The notes: generated from the sequence alone by a model not told the origin. DNA of 41,017 bases from Sideroxyarcus sp. (GCA_030652215.1 JAUSBC010000072.1:1-41017); one strand, 5' to 3'; numbered from the stretch's first letter, positions 1-8,022 are shown. Numbers and translations are program-made.

Positions 1-1085
1 CGATCAACGTCAACGACACCGGTGCCGTCGGCGCGATAAACATGGAGCGCCTGAATCTGGTCAAGAGCATCATCGACCGCAGCAAGGAGTTCGTCGAGAA
101 GGTGTACATCCCCGATCTGCTCGCCATCGCTTCGTTCTACAAGGGCTGGGGCTATGGCGGAGGATTGTCGTCGAAGAATATCCTGTCCTACGGCGATATC
201 CCGCAGCGCGCCAACGATTACACCACGCCCAACCTGCTGTTGCCGCGCGGAGCGATCATCAACGGCGACCTGTCCAAGGTGCATGAGATCGACCTGCGCG
301 ATCCGGAAGAGATACAGGAATTCGTCAATCACTCCTGGTACAAATATCCGGACGAGAGCAAAGGCCTGCACCCGTGGGACGGCGTCACCGAGCCCAACTA
401 CCACCCCGAAGGCCCCAACTTCAAGGGCACGCGCACCAAGATCGAGGCGCTCGACGAGAGCGGCAAATACTCCTGGATCAAAGCGCCGCGCTGGAAGGGC
501 AACGCGATGGAAGTCGGCTGCCTCTCGCGCATGGTGCTGGGCTATGTGCAGCCCAAGCAGTATCCGTTCATCAAGGACACCATCGACAGCGTGCTGCACA
601 AGCTCGACTTGCCGGTGACCGCGCTGTTCTCGACACTGGGCCGCACGGCTGCACGCGGTATCGAGACGCTGTACTGCGCCGACCTGCAACTGCAACAGTT
701 CGACAAGCTGATGGCGAACCTCAAGGCGGGCGACACCTCCACTGCCAACGTCGAGAAATGGGAGCCGTCCACATGGCCCAAGGAAGCCAAGGGCGTGGGC
801 TTCACCGAAGCGCCGCGCGGTGCGCTGGGTCACTGGATCAAGATCAAGGACACCCGGATCGACAACTACCAGTGCGTGGTGCCCACCACCTGGAACGGCA
901 GCCCGCGCGATGCCAAGGGACAGATCGGCGCGTTCGAGGCTTCGCTGATGAACACGCCGGTGGCCCGTGCCGACCAACCGCTGGAGATCCTGCGCACGCT
1001 GCACAGCTTCGACCCCTGCCTGGCATGCTCCACGCATGTGATGTCGCCGGATGGGCAGGAACTGAGCAAGGTCACGGTTCGCTAA
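1..1085 (+). CDS. hupL: [NiFe] uptake hydrogenase large subunit, C-terminal part (5' end outside window)
   Basis: The reading frame is open from the first codon at position 3, so the start lies upstream; about 360 residues remain of a protein usually near 600. This is the catalytic subunit of a membrane-bound group 1 [NiFe] hydrogenase, which oxidises H2 at a Ni-Fe(CN)2CO centre. The C-terminal nickel motif DPCLACSTH is present and is followed by a 15-residue tail ([15 protein letters not shown]). Such a tail is normally removed by the HupD endopeptidase after nickel insertion. [10 protein letters not shown] is also typical of the family. The N-terminal RxCGxC ligand pair and the small subunit are outside the window, so O2 tolerance cannot be judged here. 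hupC follows after 21 bases. Confidence 0.97.
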   Translation, partial: INVNDTGAVGAINMERLNLVKSIIDRSKEFVEKVYIPDLLAIASFYKGWGYGGGLSSKNILSYGDIPQRANDYTTPNLLLPRGAIINGDLSKVHEIDLRDPEEIQEFVNHSWYKYPDESKGLHPWDGVTEPNYHPEGPNFKGTRTKIEALDESGKYSWIKAPRWKGNAMEVGCLSRMVLGYVQPKQYPFIKDTIDSVLHKLDLPVTALFSTLGRTAARGIETLYCADLQLQQFDKLMANLKAGDTSTANVEKWEPSTWPKEAKGVGFTEAPRGALGHWIKIKDTRIDNYQCVVPTTWNGSPRDAKGQIGAFEASLMNTPVARADQPLEILRTLHSFDPCLACSTHVMSPDGQELSKVTVR

Positions 1086-1106
1086 CGCGCTCGAAAGGAG
1101 ACTGTC

Positions 1107-1811
1107 ATGTCGGTAAAAACTGAAGTCGACGAGTCGGCAATCACCGCGGCGGGCAATACGGTGTATGTCTACGAAGCCCCGGTGCGCGCCTGGCACTGGA
1201 TCAACGCACTCAGCATCGTGGTGCTGGCGATCACCGGCTGGTTCATCGCCAGCCCCCTGCCCAGCGTGTCGGGCGAGGCCAGCGACAACTTCCTGATGGG
1301 ATATATCCGCTTCACGCATTTTGCGGCGGGTTATGTGTTTGCCATCGGTATGCTGTTGCGCCTGTACTGGGCATTCGTGGGCAACCATCACGCCAAGCAG
1401 TTGTTCGTGTTGCCGGTGCGGGACAAGAGCTGGTGGGCGGGTTTGCTGCAGGAAATACGCTGGTACATGTTCCTCGAAAAGTATCCGAAGAAATATGTGG
1501 GCCATAACCCGCTGGGGCATTTGTTCATGTACTTCGCCATCACGCTGAGCGGCACCTTCCTGATTGTTACCGGCTTCGCGCTGTACGGCGAAGGCGCGCA
1601 GGAAGGACACTGGTCGCACTGGATGTTCACCAGTTGGGTGATTCCGCTGTTCGGGCAAAGCCAGGACGTGCATACCTGGCACCATCTGGTGGCATGGGGC
1701 GTCGTCTGTTTCGTGATCATTCACGTGTACACGGCAATCCGCGAAGACATCATGTCGCGGCAAACCATGATCAGCGCGATGATTGACGGGAAGCGGACGT
1801 TCCGTGAGTAG
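1107..1811 (+). CDS. hupC: Ni/Fe-hydrogenase b-type cytochrome subunit
   Basis: This 234-residue integral membrane cytochrome b (HupC/HyaC/HoxZ) anchors the hydrogenase dimer and passes electrons from H2 to the quinone pool. Four hydrophobic stretches are visible, with histidines suited to bind two b hemes: RAWHWINALS near the N-terminus, FTHFAAGY, HNPLGHLFMY, and TWHHLVAWG followed by VIIHVY. A good ribosome binding site (GAAAGGAG, about 1092-1099) precedes the ATG. It follows hupL directly and was probably co-transcribed with it. Length is normal for the family. Confidence 0.96.
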   Translation: MSVKTEVDESAITAAGNTVYVYEAPVRAWHWINALSIVVLAITGWFIASPLPSVSGEASDNFLMGYIRFTHFAAGYVFAIGMLLRLYWAFVGNHHAKQLFVLPVRDKSWWAGLLQEIRWYMFLEKYPKKYVGHNPLGHLFMYFAITLSGTFLIVTGFALYGEGAQEGHWSHWMFTSWVIPLFGQSQDVHTWHHLVAWGVVCFVIIHVYTAIREDIMSRQTMISAMIDGKRTFRE

Positions 1812-1859
1812 AAGATCAAGTCTTCGCTTGCGGCATCCTTCCCTTATCGTTAACACGCC

Positions 1860-2189
1860 ATGTCGCAAGAGTTGAGAGCAAACGCGGGCAAACGCCCGCG
1901 TTTCTTTTGGGCCGCGCCGCGCGCGCCGGTGCATCCCGGCCATTTTCTCGATACCCGCTATCTGCATCCCGGCAAGATCTCGCAAGAGGCTTTGGCCGCC
2001 GCGCTCGGCATCTCCCGCCGCCGCGTGAACGAACTGGTGTGTGGAAAGCGCGTTATCACCCCCGACACAGCAGTCCGACTGGCCCTGCATTTCGGCACGG
2101 ATGTGGCGTTCTGGCTGGAGTTGCAGTTCGCCTGGGACCTGCATCAGGCACGGCAGTTGTACTACAAGCAGGTAAAGCCGTGCGTGTAG
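1860..2189 (+). CDS. HigA-family XRE antitoxin-like regulator, no HigB partner
   Basis: This 109-residue protein matches the HigA/VapI antidote family. After a proline-rich N-terminus with HPGHFL comes a helix-turn-helix (SQEALAAALGISRRRVNELV), then the typical TPDTAVRLALHFGTDVAFWLELQ. HigA proteins repress their own promoter and neutralise the ribosome-dependent RNase HigB. No higB-like gene lies on either side: hupC is upstream and hupD downstream. It may be an orphan antitoxin or a repurposed transcriptional regulator inside the hydrogenase operon. Its TAG stop codon lies within the left arm of the palindrome at 2186-2233. The ribosome binding site is weak. Confidence 0.85.
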   Translation: MSQELRANAGKRPRFFWAAPRAPVHPGHFLDTRYLHPGKISQEALAAALGISRRRVNELVCGKRVITPDTAVRLALHFGTDVAFWLELQFAWDLHQARQLYYKQVKPCV

Positions 2190-2233
2190 GGTGCGCTTGC
2201 GCACCATGAATCTGGTGCGCAAGCGCACCCTAC
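2186..2233. repeat. GTAGG...CCTAC palindromic repeat (REP-like), perfect 20-bp arms
   Basis: The arms at 2186-2205 and 2214-2233 are perfect inverted complements separated by an 8-base loop. The element starts GTAGGG and ends CCCTAC, as do others at 14311, 30113, 35632 and 40090. The left arm overlaps the higA stop codon (2187-2189). No T-run follows, so it is not a classical intrinsic terminator. A 5' GTAG foot is characteristic of REP sequences handled by RAYT transposases; assignment to that class is inference. Confidence 0.85.
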
Positions 2234-2367
2234 AAATGCTTCCGTAAGGTTAAGCAAGTGGCAAAGTTGCCGCCAACCGGTCAGTCAATGTCCACACTCA
2301 AACAGTCTGAATTATGCTGTTTTGATTAACTTATTAATTATTAACAACAATCATGCTTTTTAACGGC

Positions 2368-2383
2368 TGGCATGAGTCCTGCT
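2368..2383 (+). promoter_or_regulatory. Candidate sigma-54 promoter of the hupD accessory operon
   Basis: TGGCATGAGTCCTGCT fits the -24/-12 consensus TGGCACG-N4-TTGCW, with GG and GC 12 bases apart as required. It ends 33 bases before the hupD ATG. A start about 12 bases downstream of the -12 element would give a short leader containing the hupD ribosome binding site (2403-2410). An AT-rich tract at about 2313-2350 could host IHF, and a small dyad GGCAAAGTTGCC (2260-2271) is an upstream activator-site candidate. HoxA, encoded in the same locus, is a sigma-54 activator family member. Confidence 0.6.
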
Positions 2384-2415
2384 GTTACACGGGTGGTAAC
2401 AAGGGAGGAGTTGAT

Positions 2416-3027
2416 ATGAAAAAAACCAAGCTGCTGATACTGGGTATCGGCAACATCCTGTGGGCGGACGAAGGCTTTGGCGTGCGTTGCGTGGAGGCGA
2501 TGAATGCCGCCTATCAATTCGGCGACGACGTGACCGTGCTGGACGGCGGCACGCAGGGTTTGTATCTGCTGCCTTTCCTGGAAGAGGCGCGCTATCTGAT
2601 CGTGTTCGACGCGGTGGACTACGGCAAAGCGCCGGGCGAGATGGTCGTCGCGAAAGACGGCGAGGTGCCGCGTTTCATGGGCGTCAAGAAAATGAGTCTG
2701 CACCAGACCGGATTCCAGGAAGTCATTGCCTGCGCCTCGCTGGGCGGCAAGTTGCCCGAATCCATGATGCTGATCGGCGTGCAGCCGGAGCAACTGGATG
2801 ACTTTGGCGGCAGCCTGCGCGACATCGTCAAGCAGCAAATTCCGCGCGCGCTGGAAGTGGCGCTGCTGCAGCTACGGCAGTGGGGCTTCACTTATAGCAA
2901 GCGCGATTTCCATGACGTGGACAAGCATCAGCATGTGCTGCAGATGGATGAATACGAAGCGGGTCGGCCTTCTGCCGAGCTGGCCTGCCGATACGGCGAC
3001 GAGCGCTTTATGTCGGGGCAGGCCTGA
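2416..3027 (+). CDS. hupD: Hydrogenase maturation endopeptidase
   Basis: This 203-residue protein belongs to the HupD/HyaD/HoxM peptidase family (M52). It cleaves the C-terminal tail of HupL once nickel is in place. The family signature GIGNILWADEGFGVR lies at residues 10-24 and includes the metal-contacting Glu19. An Asp in IVFDAVDYG and a His in MSLHQTGFQEV fill the other expected metal-ligand positions. The ATG at 2416 was chosen because of the strong GGGAGGAG ribosome binding site at 2403-2410; the frame is open to 2353, but that extension has no family-like sequence. hupF begins 3 bases after the stop. Confidence 0.96.
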   Translation: MKKTKLLILGIGNILWADEGFGVRCVEAMNAAYQFGDDVTVLDGGTQGLYLLPFLEEARYLIVFDAVDYGKAPGEMVVAKDGEVPRFMGVKKMSLHQTGFQEVIACASLGGKLPESMMLIGVQPEQLDDFGGSLRDIVKQQIPRALEVALLQLRQWGFTYSKRDFHDVDKHQHVLQMDEYEAGRPSAELACRYGDERFMSGQA

Positions 3028-3029
3028 TC

Positions 3030-3338
3030 ATGTGTTTGGGAATTCCCATGCAGGTAATAGAAGCGCACGAAAACTCCGCCCTGTGCGAAGGCCGCAACGG
3101 CCGGCAGGTGATCAACACCATGCTGCTGGAAAAGGTTGAAGCCGGGCAGTGGCTGCTGACTTTTCTGGATGCGGGGCGCGAAGTGATTGATGCGCAACGC
3201 GCGGCGCTGGTGAATGCCGCACTGGACGGGCTGCAGGCCGTGTCGGACGGCGGAGAGGTCAACCTGGATCTGTTCTTTGCCGATCTGGTGAACCGCGAGC
3301 CGACGTTGCCGGAATTTTTGAGAAAGGACAGGGTATGA
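3030..3338 (+). CDS. hupF: HupF/HypC-family hydrogenase chaperone
   Basis: This 102-residue HypC-like protein starts MCLGIPMQV; after Met removal the N-terminal cysteine is the residue HypC proteins use to bind the Fe(CN)2CO unit and the large subunit precursor. It is a little longer than HypC proper because of a C-terminal extension (VNLDLFFADLVNREP...). A second HypC homologue at 10445 lies next to hypD, so this one, placed next to hupD, is best called HupF/HoxL, the chaperone dedicated to HupL. It overlaps hupG by ATGA, implying translational coupling. Confidence 0.94.
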   Translation: MCLGIPMQVIEAHENSALCEGRNGRQVINTMLLEKVEAGQWLLTFLDAGREVIDAQRAALVNAALDGLQAVSDGGEVNLDLFFADLVNREPTLPEFLRKDRV

Positions 3339-3817
3339 GTGAAGTAGTCGAATTCTCCGCGATTCGTGCGGCAGAAATGAAAGAGAGTTTCAACCGTCTG
3401 CTGGAGCGCCTGCGCGCGCAAAGCAAGATCACCTTGCTGGACGAGGAAGGTCTGGAATCCTTTGTGATGGCGGGCGGCGACGGCATGGTGCTGTTCACGC
3501 AGGAGCCGGACCAGCAACCCGAAACCTGGGACGTGGCGGTGATCCTGCCCGAAGTGCTCAAGCTGACCGGCGACCGCCTGCGCGCCGCGATCATCACGCC
3601 CGAACTGGCGCGCCAGGAAAAAGCGCGCTACGGCATCACGCGCTGGCCATCGCTGGTGTTCGTGCGCGACGGCGGCTATGTCGGTGTGATCGACGGCATG
3701 CGCAACTGGGACGAATACACGCGCGAGATCGCAGCGATGCTAGACAAGCCGATAGGGCGTGCGCCTTCGGTGGGGATTCCGGTAATGTCGACAGGTGAAG
3801 CGTCGGCTTGTCATTAA
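3335..3817 (+). CDS. hupG: HupG/HyaE-type hydrogenase accessory protein, thioredoxin-like fold
   Basis: This 160-residue protein matches the HyaE/HupG/HoxO family. These proteins have a thioredoxin-like fold without the redox CxxC and act as chaperones for the hydrogenase small subunit, including its Tat-signal-bearing precursor. Recognisable parts are the core VILPEVLKLTGDRLRAAIITPE and the segment RYGITRWPSLVFVRDGGYVGVIDGM. No cysteine pair is present, as expected. It overlaps hupF by 4 bases. A 97-base gap holding a palindromic repeat separates it from hupH. Confidence 0.92.
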   Translation: MSEVVEFSAIRAAEMKESFNRLLERLRAQSKITLLDEEGLESFVMAGGDGMVLFTQEPDQQPETWDVAVILPEVLKLTGDRLRAAIITPELARQEKARYGITRWPSLVFVRDGGYVGVIDGMRNWDEYTREIAAMLDKPIGRAPSVGIPVMSTGEASACH

Positions 3818-3828
3818 GAGCAGGTTTT

Positions 3829-3893
3829 GTGGGAGCGCCGACGTCTCGTCGGCAGCAATTTAAGAGAAGTGCCGACGAGATGTCGGCGCACCC
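3829..3893. repeat. GCGCCGACG...CGTCGGCGC palindromic repeat inside the hup operon
   Basis: A long imperfect inverted repeat: TGGGAGCGCCGAC...TCGTCGGCA on the left and TGCCGACGAGA..GTCGGCGCACCC on the right, with a loop of about 15 bases. Only about two mismatches occur over arms of about 24 bases. It fills the hupG-hupH gap. A shorter, related hairpin is at about 35789-35817 downstream of nudC. It belongs to a different palindrome family from the GTAGG elements. Confidence 0.75.
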
Positions 3894-3914
3894 GATACCA
3901 AGGAGCAACCCAAC

Positions 3915-4784
3915 ATGAAAGACTTCCCCATCCCAGTCGTCGCATCCGGCCCCGGCTCGCAACCCGAAGACGAAAACCTGCTGTACATGCCGCTGCCCAA
4001 TTCCATGATGACTTTTTCCCTGCCGGTGCTGCACGACGAAGCCGATCCGGCGCTGATGGCGGCGGCGTGCATGATGGTCGGGCAGTTGCGCGACAAAATG
4101 GAAGTTACGCCGCTCGGTTCGCCGGCCATCCCGGTCATCGAGTTGCAGGACATGGATACGGAAGTCGTGCGTCTGTTGAACCAGACCATGGGCGAGGGCG
4201 AGGTGAGTATTTCGGTGCGCGGTTCCAGCGCTTACCGCATCCAGGAAACGGTGTTCGCCGGCGTGTGGCGCCTGCACGAATTCGCCGCAGACGGTCGTCT
4301 GGCGCGCGATGCCATCATGGCCTGTGCGATCCCGCCGATGGTGACGCAATGGGCGCAGGCGGATGTGTCGCTGGATTGCCCGATACCGGAAAAAACGCCG
4401 GGCATCATGAATGCGCTGTCGGTGCTGACGGAAGTTGTGGGCAAGGCCAAAGCGTTCAAAGCGGGCGACGGCGCGCATGTGGTCAACCTGACCCTGCTGC
4501 CGATGTCGCCGGAAGATATGGAATGCCTGACTCAGACGCTGGGCGCGGGCGCGGTGACGATATTGTCGCGCGGCTACGGCAACTGCCGCATCACCAGCAC
4601 ACGGCTGCCAAACGTGTGGTGGGTGCAGTATTTCAACAGCATGGATACGCTGATCCTGAATACCGTCGAAGTCTGCGAGGTGCCGGAAGTGGCGCAGGCG
4701 TCGATTGAAGATTACGAGGACAGCATTGAGCGGCTGGGCGAATGGCTGCTGGTCATGCAGGAGCCGGAAAACCGGGGTGCCTGA
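3915..4784 (+). CDS. hupH: HupH/HyaF-type hydrogenase accessory protein
   Basis: This 289-residue protein matches HupH/HyaF/HoxQ, needed for assembly of the small subunit and its Fe-S clusters in uptake hydrogenases. Characteristic stretches are NLLYMPLPNSMMTF near the N-terminus, GEGEVSI, ETVFAGVWRL, and in the C-terminal half the repeated pattern LGAGAVTILSRGYGNCRITST and WWVQYFNSMDTLILNTVEV. Two related half-domains are apparent (GEGEVSI..., GAGAVTI...). Length is normal. The rubredoxin gene starts 1 base after its stop codon. Confidence 0.94.
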   Translation: MKDFPIPVVASGPGSQPEDENLLYMPLPNSMMTFSLPVLHDEADPALMAAACMMVGQLRDKMEVTPLGSPAIPVIELQDMDTEVVRLLNQTMGEGEVSISVRGSSAYRIQETVFAGVWRLHEFAADGRLARDAIMACAIPPMVTQWAQADVSLDCPIPEKTPGIMNALSVLTEVVGKAKAFKAGDGAHVVNLTLLPMSPEDMECLTQTLGAGAVTILSRGYGNCRITSTRLPNVWWVQYFNSMDTLILNTVEVCEVPEVAQASIEDYEDSIERLGEWLLVMQEPENRGA

Positions 4785-4785
4785 A

Positions 4786-5004
4786 ATGGGTATGTTCGAA
4801 GGGTCATTTTTGGGGGACAACAACAAGCTATCCGACGACAATGTGCGGATGGAGTGCGGTATCTGCTGGGAGGTGTACGATCCCGCATTGGGCGATCCGG
4901 TATGGCAGATCGCTCCCGGCACGCCGTTCTCGCAGCTGCCCGAGCACTGGACCTGCCCGAATTGCGATGCGCAGAAGCACAAGTTTATGGTGGAAAACGC
5001 ATGA
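4786..5004 (+). CDS. hupI: Rubredoxin-type hydrogenase accessory protein
   Basis: This 72-residue rubredoxin (HupI/HoxR) has the expected iron-binding cysteines in two pairs: Cys24/Cys27 (ECGICWEVYD) and Cys57/Cys60 (WTCPNCDAQKHKF). HupI homologues are needed for active uptake hydrogenase under oxygen, probably by supplying electrons during small-subunit cluster assembly. The ATG at 4786 lies 1 base past the hupH stop; ATG 4792 is an in-frame alternative. The short N-terminal extension MGMFEGSFLG before the rubredoxin core is usual for this subfamily. It overlaps hupJ by ATGA. Confidence 0.95.
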   Translation: MGMFEGSFLGDNNKLSDDNVRMECGICWEVYDPALGDPVWQIAPGTPFSQLPEHWTCPNCDAQKHKFMVENA

Positions 5005-5519
5005 AAGAAGTCGAACAAAAGCTGGAAACCGTATTCACCAACATCGCCAACACGCGCATGGCGGGTCTGCCCATCTGCAACGAGGCACTGCGCGTGCAGG
5101 CGGTTGGCTTTCGCGAGTGGCAGGCGCATTGGGTGGGCGTGCTGGTCACGCCGTGGACCATCAGCCTGGTATTGATGCCGGGCGAAAAAGGTCCGCTCAA
5201 GGTGCTGGGGCCGGACGAGAAGATGAAATGGGAATTCCCTTCGGGCAGCTACGAGTTCATGGGTTTGAATGAAACAGCGCTGGGCACCTGCCAGATCTGT
5301 TCGCTGATTTCGCCGGTGGTCGAGGTGGCGAGCCATGAGGATGCCGTGGGTATAGCCAAACAAGTGATGGAAGCGCTGTTTGTGGAGGATAATTCAGACC
5401 TGAAGCGCGATGCGGAACGCAAAGTGCAGATGGAAGCGGCGCGCCTGAACGGCGAGCCGGTGCTGAAACAACCGCTGTTGCGGCGCGATTTTATTCGCGG
5501 CGCATTTCTGGGGATGTAG
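5001..5519 (+). CDS. hupJ: HupJ-type hydrogenase expression/formation protein
   Basis: This 172-residue protein matches HupJ/HoxT, an accessory protein of uptake hydrogenases whose exact role is unsettled. Diagnostic sequence includes MAGLPICNEAL, a GFREWQAHWVGVLVTPW segment and KWEFPSGSYEFMGL. The C-terminus has a short basic tail (QPLLRRDFIRGAFLGM). The start at 5001 is set by the ATGA overlap with hupI; the longer open frame from 4854 runs over the rubredoxin gene and is not coding. hupK follows after 3 bases. Confidence 0.93.
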   Translation: MKEVEQKLETVFTNIANTRMAGLPICNEALRVQAVGFREWQAHWVGVLVTPWTISLVLMPGEKGPLKVLGPDEKMKWEFPSGSYEFMGLNETALGTCQICSLISPVVEVASHEDAVGIAKQVMEALFVEDNSDLKRDAERKVQMEAARLNGEPVLKQPLLRRDFIRGAFLGM

Positions 5520-5522
5520 AGT

Positions 5523-6611
5523 TTGGTCGATGTAGGCAAGCTGACGCTGGGTGTGGTCTGGGACGGGGAATCCGTCCCGGCAACGGATATCCGTTCGACG
5601 CGGCCTATGGCGGCGCAGATATTAAAAGACAAGACCCCCACTCAGGTATTGCAGATCGTGCCGCTGCTGTTCAGCGTGTGTGGGCGGGCGCAGGGCGCGG
5701 CTGCCAGCGCTGCCATGCTGGCGGCGATGCGCGAGCAAAGTCCCGCCGTTGCGAGCATGGAGCAAAGCATTGTGTGCGAGGCGCTGCAGGAACATCTGTG
5801 GCGCGTGATGCTGGATTGGCCGGACCTGCTGGGTTTGCCGCAGGAGGACAAGCAGTTCGCGGGCTGGTATGCGATGTTGCGCAAGATCGGTGCGGGCGAG
5901 ATTGGCATGGAAGCGTTCCGGCAGGAATTCGAGCGCGATGCGCTGGGCATGCCGGTAACGGACTGGCTGGCGCTGGACAGTTATGCCGCGCTGCAAGCAT
6001 GGTGGCGCAAACAGGGTGGCGCGCTGGCGCGGCCGCTGGCCAAGCTGGACGAACTGGCGCAGAGCCGGTGCAACCGCAACGCAGCCGTGCTGTTGCCCGC
6101 CTGGTCGGCGGCAGAAGCGCAGCAAGCCTGTGCCGGAAAATGGACTACCGCTTTCGCGGCGCGACCGGAGTGGCAGGGCGTGGCGGCCGAGACGGGGGCG
6201 TGGAGCTATTACGCTGACAGTCCGCTGTTGCAGGACGTATGGCGGCAGAGCGGTTCGAAAGCGCTGACGCGTCTGCTGGCCAGGATGCTGGATGTGGCCG
6301 CGATGGCGGGCGGCATGGCCGAACCGAGATTGAGCATGACCAGCCCGGTTGCGGACGAAGGCATCGCCGCAGTGCGCAGCGCGCGCGGCCTGTTGTTGCA
6401 CCGCGTGCTGCTGGACGGCGACAAGGTGGCGGACTATTCGATCATCGCGCCGACCGAGTGGAACTTCCATCCGGCCGGGGCATTTGCGCAGGACTTGTGC
6501 GGACTGTCGGAACACTACGGCGGCTTGCTGGAGTACCGCGCGCAGATCGAGGTTCTGTCGCTCGATCCCTGCGTGGGCTACGAGATCGAAATAAGGAATT
6601 CAGATGCATGA
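5523..6611 (+). CDS. hupK: HupK-type hydrogenase large-subunit-like assembly protein
   Basis: This 362-residue protein matches HupK/HoxV, a relative of the hydrogenase large subunit that serves as a scaffold on which the Fe(CN)2CO unit is held before transfer. The relationship shows in SVCGRAQ, which resembles the large-subunit RxCGxC region, and in the C-terminal LDPCVGYEIE, a degenerate form of DPCxxC with the second cysteine and the histidine missing. It therefore cannot bind a complete Ni-Fe site. The start is probably TTG at 5523, 3 bases after hupJ; no nearby ATG is as well placed. The 3' end overlaps hypA by 8 bases. Confidence 0.92.
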   Translation: MVDVGKLTLGVVWDGESVPATDIRSTRPMAAQILKDKTPTQVLQIVPLLFSVCGRAQGAAASAAMLAAMREQSPAVASMEQSIVCEALQEHLWRVMLDWPDLLGLPQEDKQFAGWYAMLRKIGAGEIGMEAFRQEFERDALGMPVTDWLALDSYAALQAWWRKQGGALARPLAKLDELAQSRCNRNAAVLLPAWSAAEAQQACAGKWTTAFAARPEWQGVAAETGAWSYYADSPLLQDVWRQSGSKALTRLLARMLDVAAMAGGMAEPRLSMTSPVADEGIAAVRSARGLLLHRVLLDGDKVADYSIIAPTEWNFHPAGAFAQDLCGLSEHYGGLLEYRAQIEVLSLDPCVGYEIEIRNSDA

Positions 6612-6945
6612 GATGTCGCTGGCAGAGGGCGTGCTGCAATTGATCGAAGATTCGGCGAAGACGCAGGATTTCAGCCGCGTCAAAACGGTGTGGCTGGAGA
6701 TCGGCCAACTGGCGGGCGTGGAAGTCGAGGCGATGAAATTCTGTTTCGACGCGGTGACGCGCGACAGCATCGCGCAGGACGCGAAGCTGGAGATCATTGA
6801 AACGCCGGGCCAGGCCTGGTGCCTGCACTGTGCCGAAGTGGTGAATGTGACAGCGTTGTACGATGCCTGCCCCAAGTGCGGCAGCCATCAGGTGCAGGTG
6901 ACGGGTGGAAACGAGATGCGGGTCAAAGAACTCGACGTGGAATAG
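6604..6945 (+). CDS. hypA: Hydrogenase nickel-insertion protein HypA
   Basis: This 113-residue protein is HypA. It begins MHEMSLAEG, where His2 is the nickel ligand, and carries a structural zinc site made of Cys73/Cys76 (CLHC) and Cys89/Cys92 (CPKC). With HypB it delivers Ni to the large subunit after HypC-D-E-F have installed the Fe(CN)2CO centre. It overlaps hupK, tying the hup and hyp sets into one transcript. hypB begins 9 bases after its stop. Confidence 0.97.
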   Translation: MHEMSLAEGVLQLIEDSAKTQDFSRVKTVWLEIGQLAGVEVEAMKFCFDAVTRDSIAQDAKLEIIETPGQAWCLHCAEVVNVTALYDACPKCGSHQVQVTGGNEMRVKELDVE

Positions 6946-6954
6946 GAGGCGGTA

Positions 6955-7986
6955 ATGTGTAACGTATGCGGTTGCGGTGCGGGTGAGACGACGATAGACG
7001 GCAAGGCTGTGGTGCACGACGAACATGCACACAGTCACGGCGGGCACTTCCATGTGCATGCCGACGGCACTGCGCACGACCACGATCATGCCCATGATCA
7101 CGACCACTCGCACGAACCGGTGCAGGGCAAGCACATGCACTATCACCTGCATGAGGATGGTTCGTCGCACGAGCATGTGCACGACCACGCGCACGGACAC
7201 AGTCATTCCCACGACCACGCCCACGATCATTCGCACAGTCATGCGGATGGTTCTGTGCATTACGGCCTCGGCCCGGCCGGTGCGCATGCGCCCGGCATGA
7301 GCCAGTCGCGCATGGTGAAGATAGAGCGCGACATCCTTTCCAAGAACGACGGTTATGCCAACGACAATCGCGGCTATCTTGCCGAGCATGGCATTTTTGC
7401 GCTGAACCTGGTGTCCAGCCCCGGCTCCGGCAAGACCACGCTGCTTGTGAAAAGTATCACCGCCCTCAACGGCAGCCTGCCGCTGGCCGTGATCGAGGGC
7501 GACCAGCAGACCGACAACGATGCCGCTCGTATTCGCGCCACCGGTGCTCCCGCGCTGCAGATCAATACCGGCAAGGGCTGTCATCTGGACGCCTTCATGG
7601 TCGGCAAGGCCATACACCAGCTTGAACTGAAAGACGACAGCCTGCTGCTGATCGAGAACGTGGGCAACTTGGTGTGTCCGGCGAGTTTCGATCTGGGCGA
7701 GGCGCACAAAGTGGCGATCCTTTCCGTGACCGAGGGCGAAGATAAACCGCTCAAGTATCCGGACATGTTCCGGGCGTCCGACCTGATGCTGCTCAATAAA
7801 TGCGACCTGCTGCCGTACCTCACGTTCGATGCCGACCTGGCCGTCGCCAATGCGCGCCGCGTGAATCCCGACATCAAGGTGATCCGCATCTCGGCGACCA
7901 GCGGCGAGGGCATGGACGAGTGGCTGGACTGGATCAGGGCGGGCTGCAAGAAGGCGGTAGACAGAAAGTCGATTGATGGAAGGTAA
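6955..7986 (+). CDS. hypB: Hydrogenase nickel-incorporation GTPase HypB with long His-rich domain
   Basis: This 343-residue protein has three parts. Residues 1-8 (MCNVCGCG) carry the high-affinity nickel motif. Residues 20-102 form a histidine-rich tract with about 32 His, mostly in His-Asp and His-Ser alternation. The GTPase domain begins near residue 118, with Walker [10 protein letters not shown] at 154-162, then [10 protein letters not shown] and LNKCDLL as guanine-specificity motif. It hydrolyses GTP to drive nickel transfer with HypA. The His tract indicates nickel storage, as in HypN-type HypB of rhizobia; this is inference from composition. Downstream lie two palindromic repeats before hypF. 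Confidence 0.97.
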   Translation: MCNVCGCGAGETTIDGKAVVHDEHAHSHGGHFHVHADGTAHDHDHAHDHDHSHEPVQGKHMHYHLHEDGSSHEHVHDHAHGHSHSHDHAHDHSHSHADGSVHYGLGPAGAHAPGMSQSRMVKIERDILSKNDGYANDNRGYLAEHGIFALNLVSSPGSGKTTLLVKSITALNGSLPLAVIEGDQQTDNDAARIRATGAPALQINTGKGCHLDAFMVGKAIHQLELKDDSLLLIENVGNLVCPASFDLGEAHKVAILSVTEGEDKPLKYPDMFRASDLMLLNKCDLLPYLTFDADLAVANARRVNPDIKVIRISATSGEGMDEWLDWIRAGCKKAVDRKSIDGR

Positions 7987-7989
7987 CAG

Positions 7990-8022
7990 GTAGGATGGGT
8001 TGAGCGCAGCGATACCCATCAA
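7990..8022. repeat. Partial GTAGGATGGGT...ATACCCATCA repeat (half element)
   Basis: The first half matches the complete palindrome at 14311-14390 almost base for base (GTAGGATGGGT, GAGCGCAGCGATACCCATCAAT), but the distal half with CCACCCAACCTAC is absent. It lies 4 bases after the hypB stop codon. It looks like a decayed or single-hairpin copy of the GTAGG family. Confidence 0.7.

Noticed and set aside
2186..2233. GTAGG palindromes as Rho-independent terminators
   Set aside because: None is followed by a T-run, several lie inside operons, and the same sequence recurs at unrelated loci, which fits dispersed repeats better.
3636..5363. Long minus-strand open frame (575 codons) opposite hupG-hupJ
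   Set aside because: It is an antisense shadow of well-identified hup genes; its translation is His/Arg/Gln-rich with no domain, as expected from high-GC reverse frames. The same applies to 6442-8022, 8997-10433, 10588-11802, 12635-14374 and 30248-31960 on the minus strand.
7025..7260. Repeated CAC/CAT/GAC units in hypB as a CRISPR-like or tandem DNA repeat
   Set aside because: The periodicity is codon-level and simply encodes the His-rich tract of HypB; there are no spacers.
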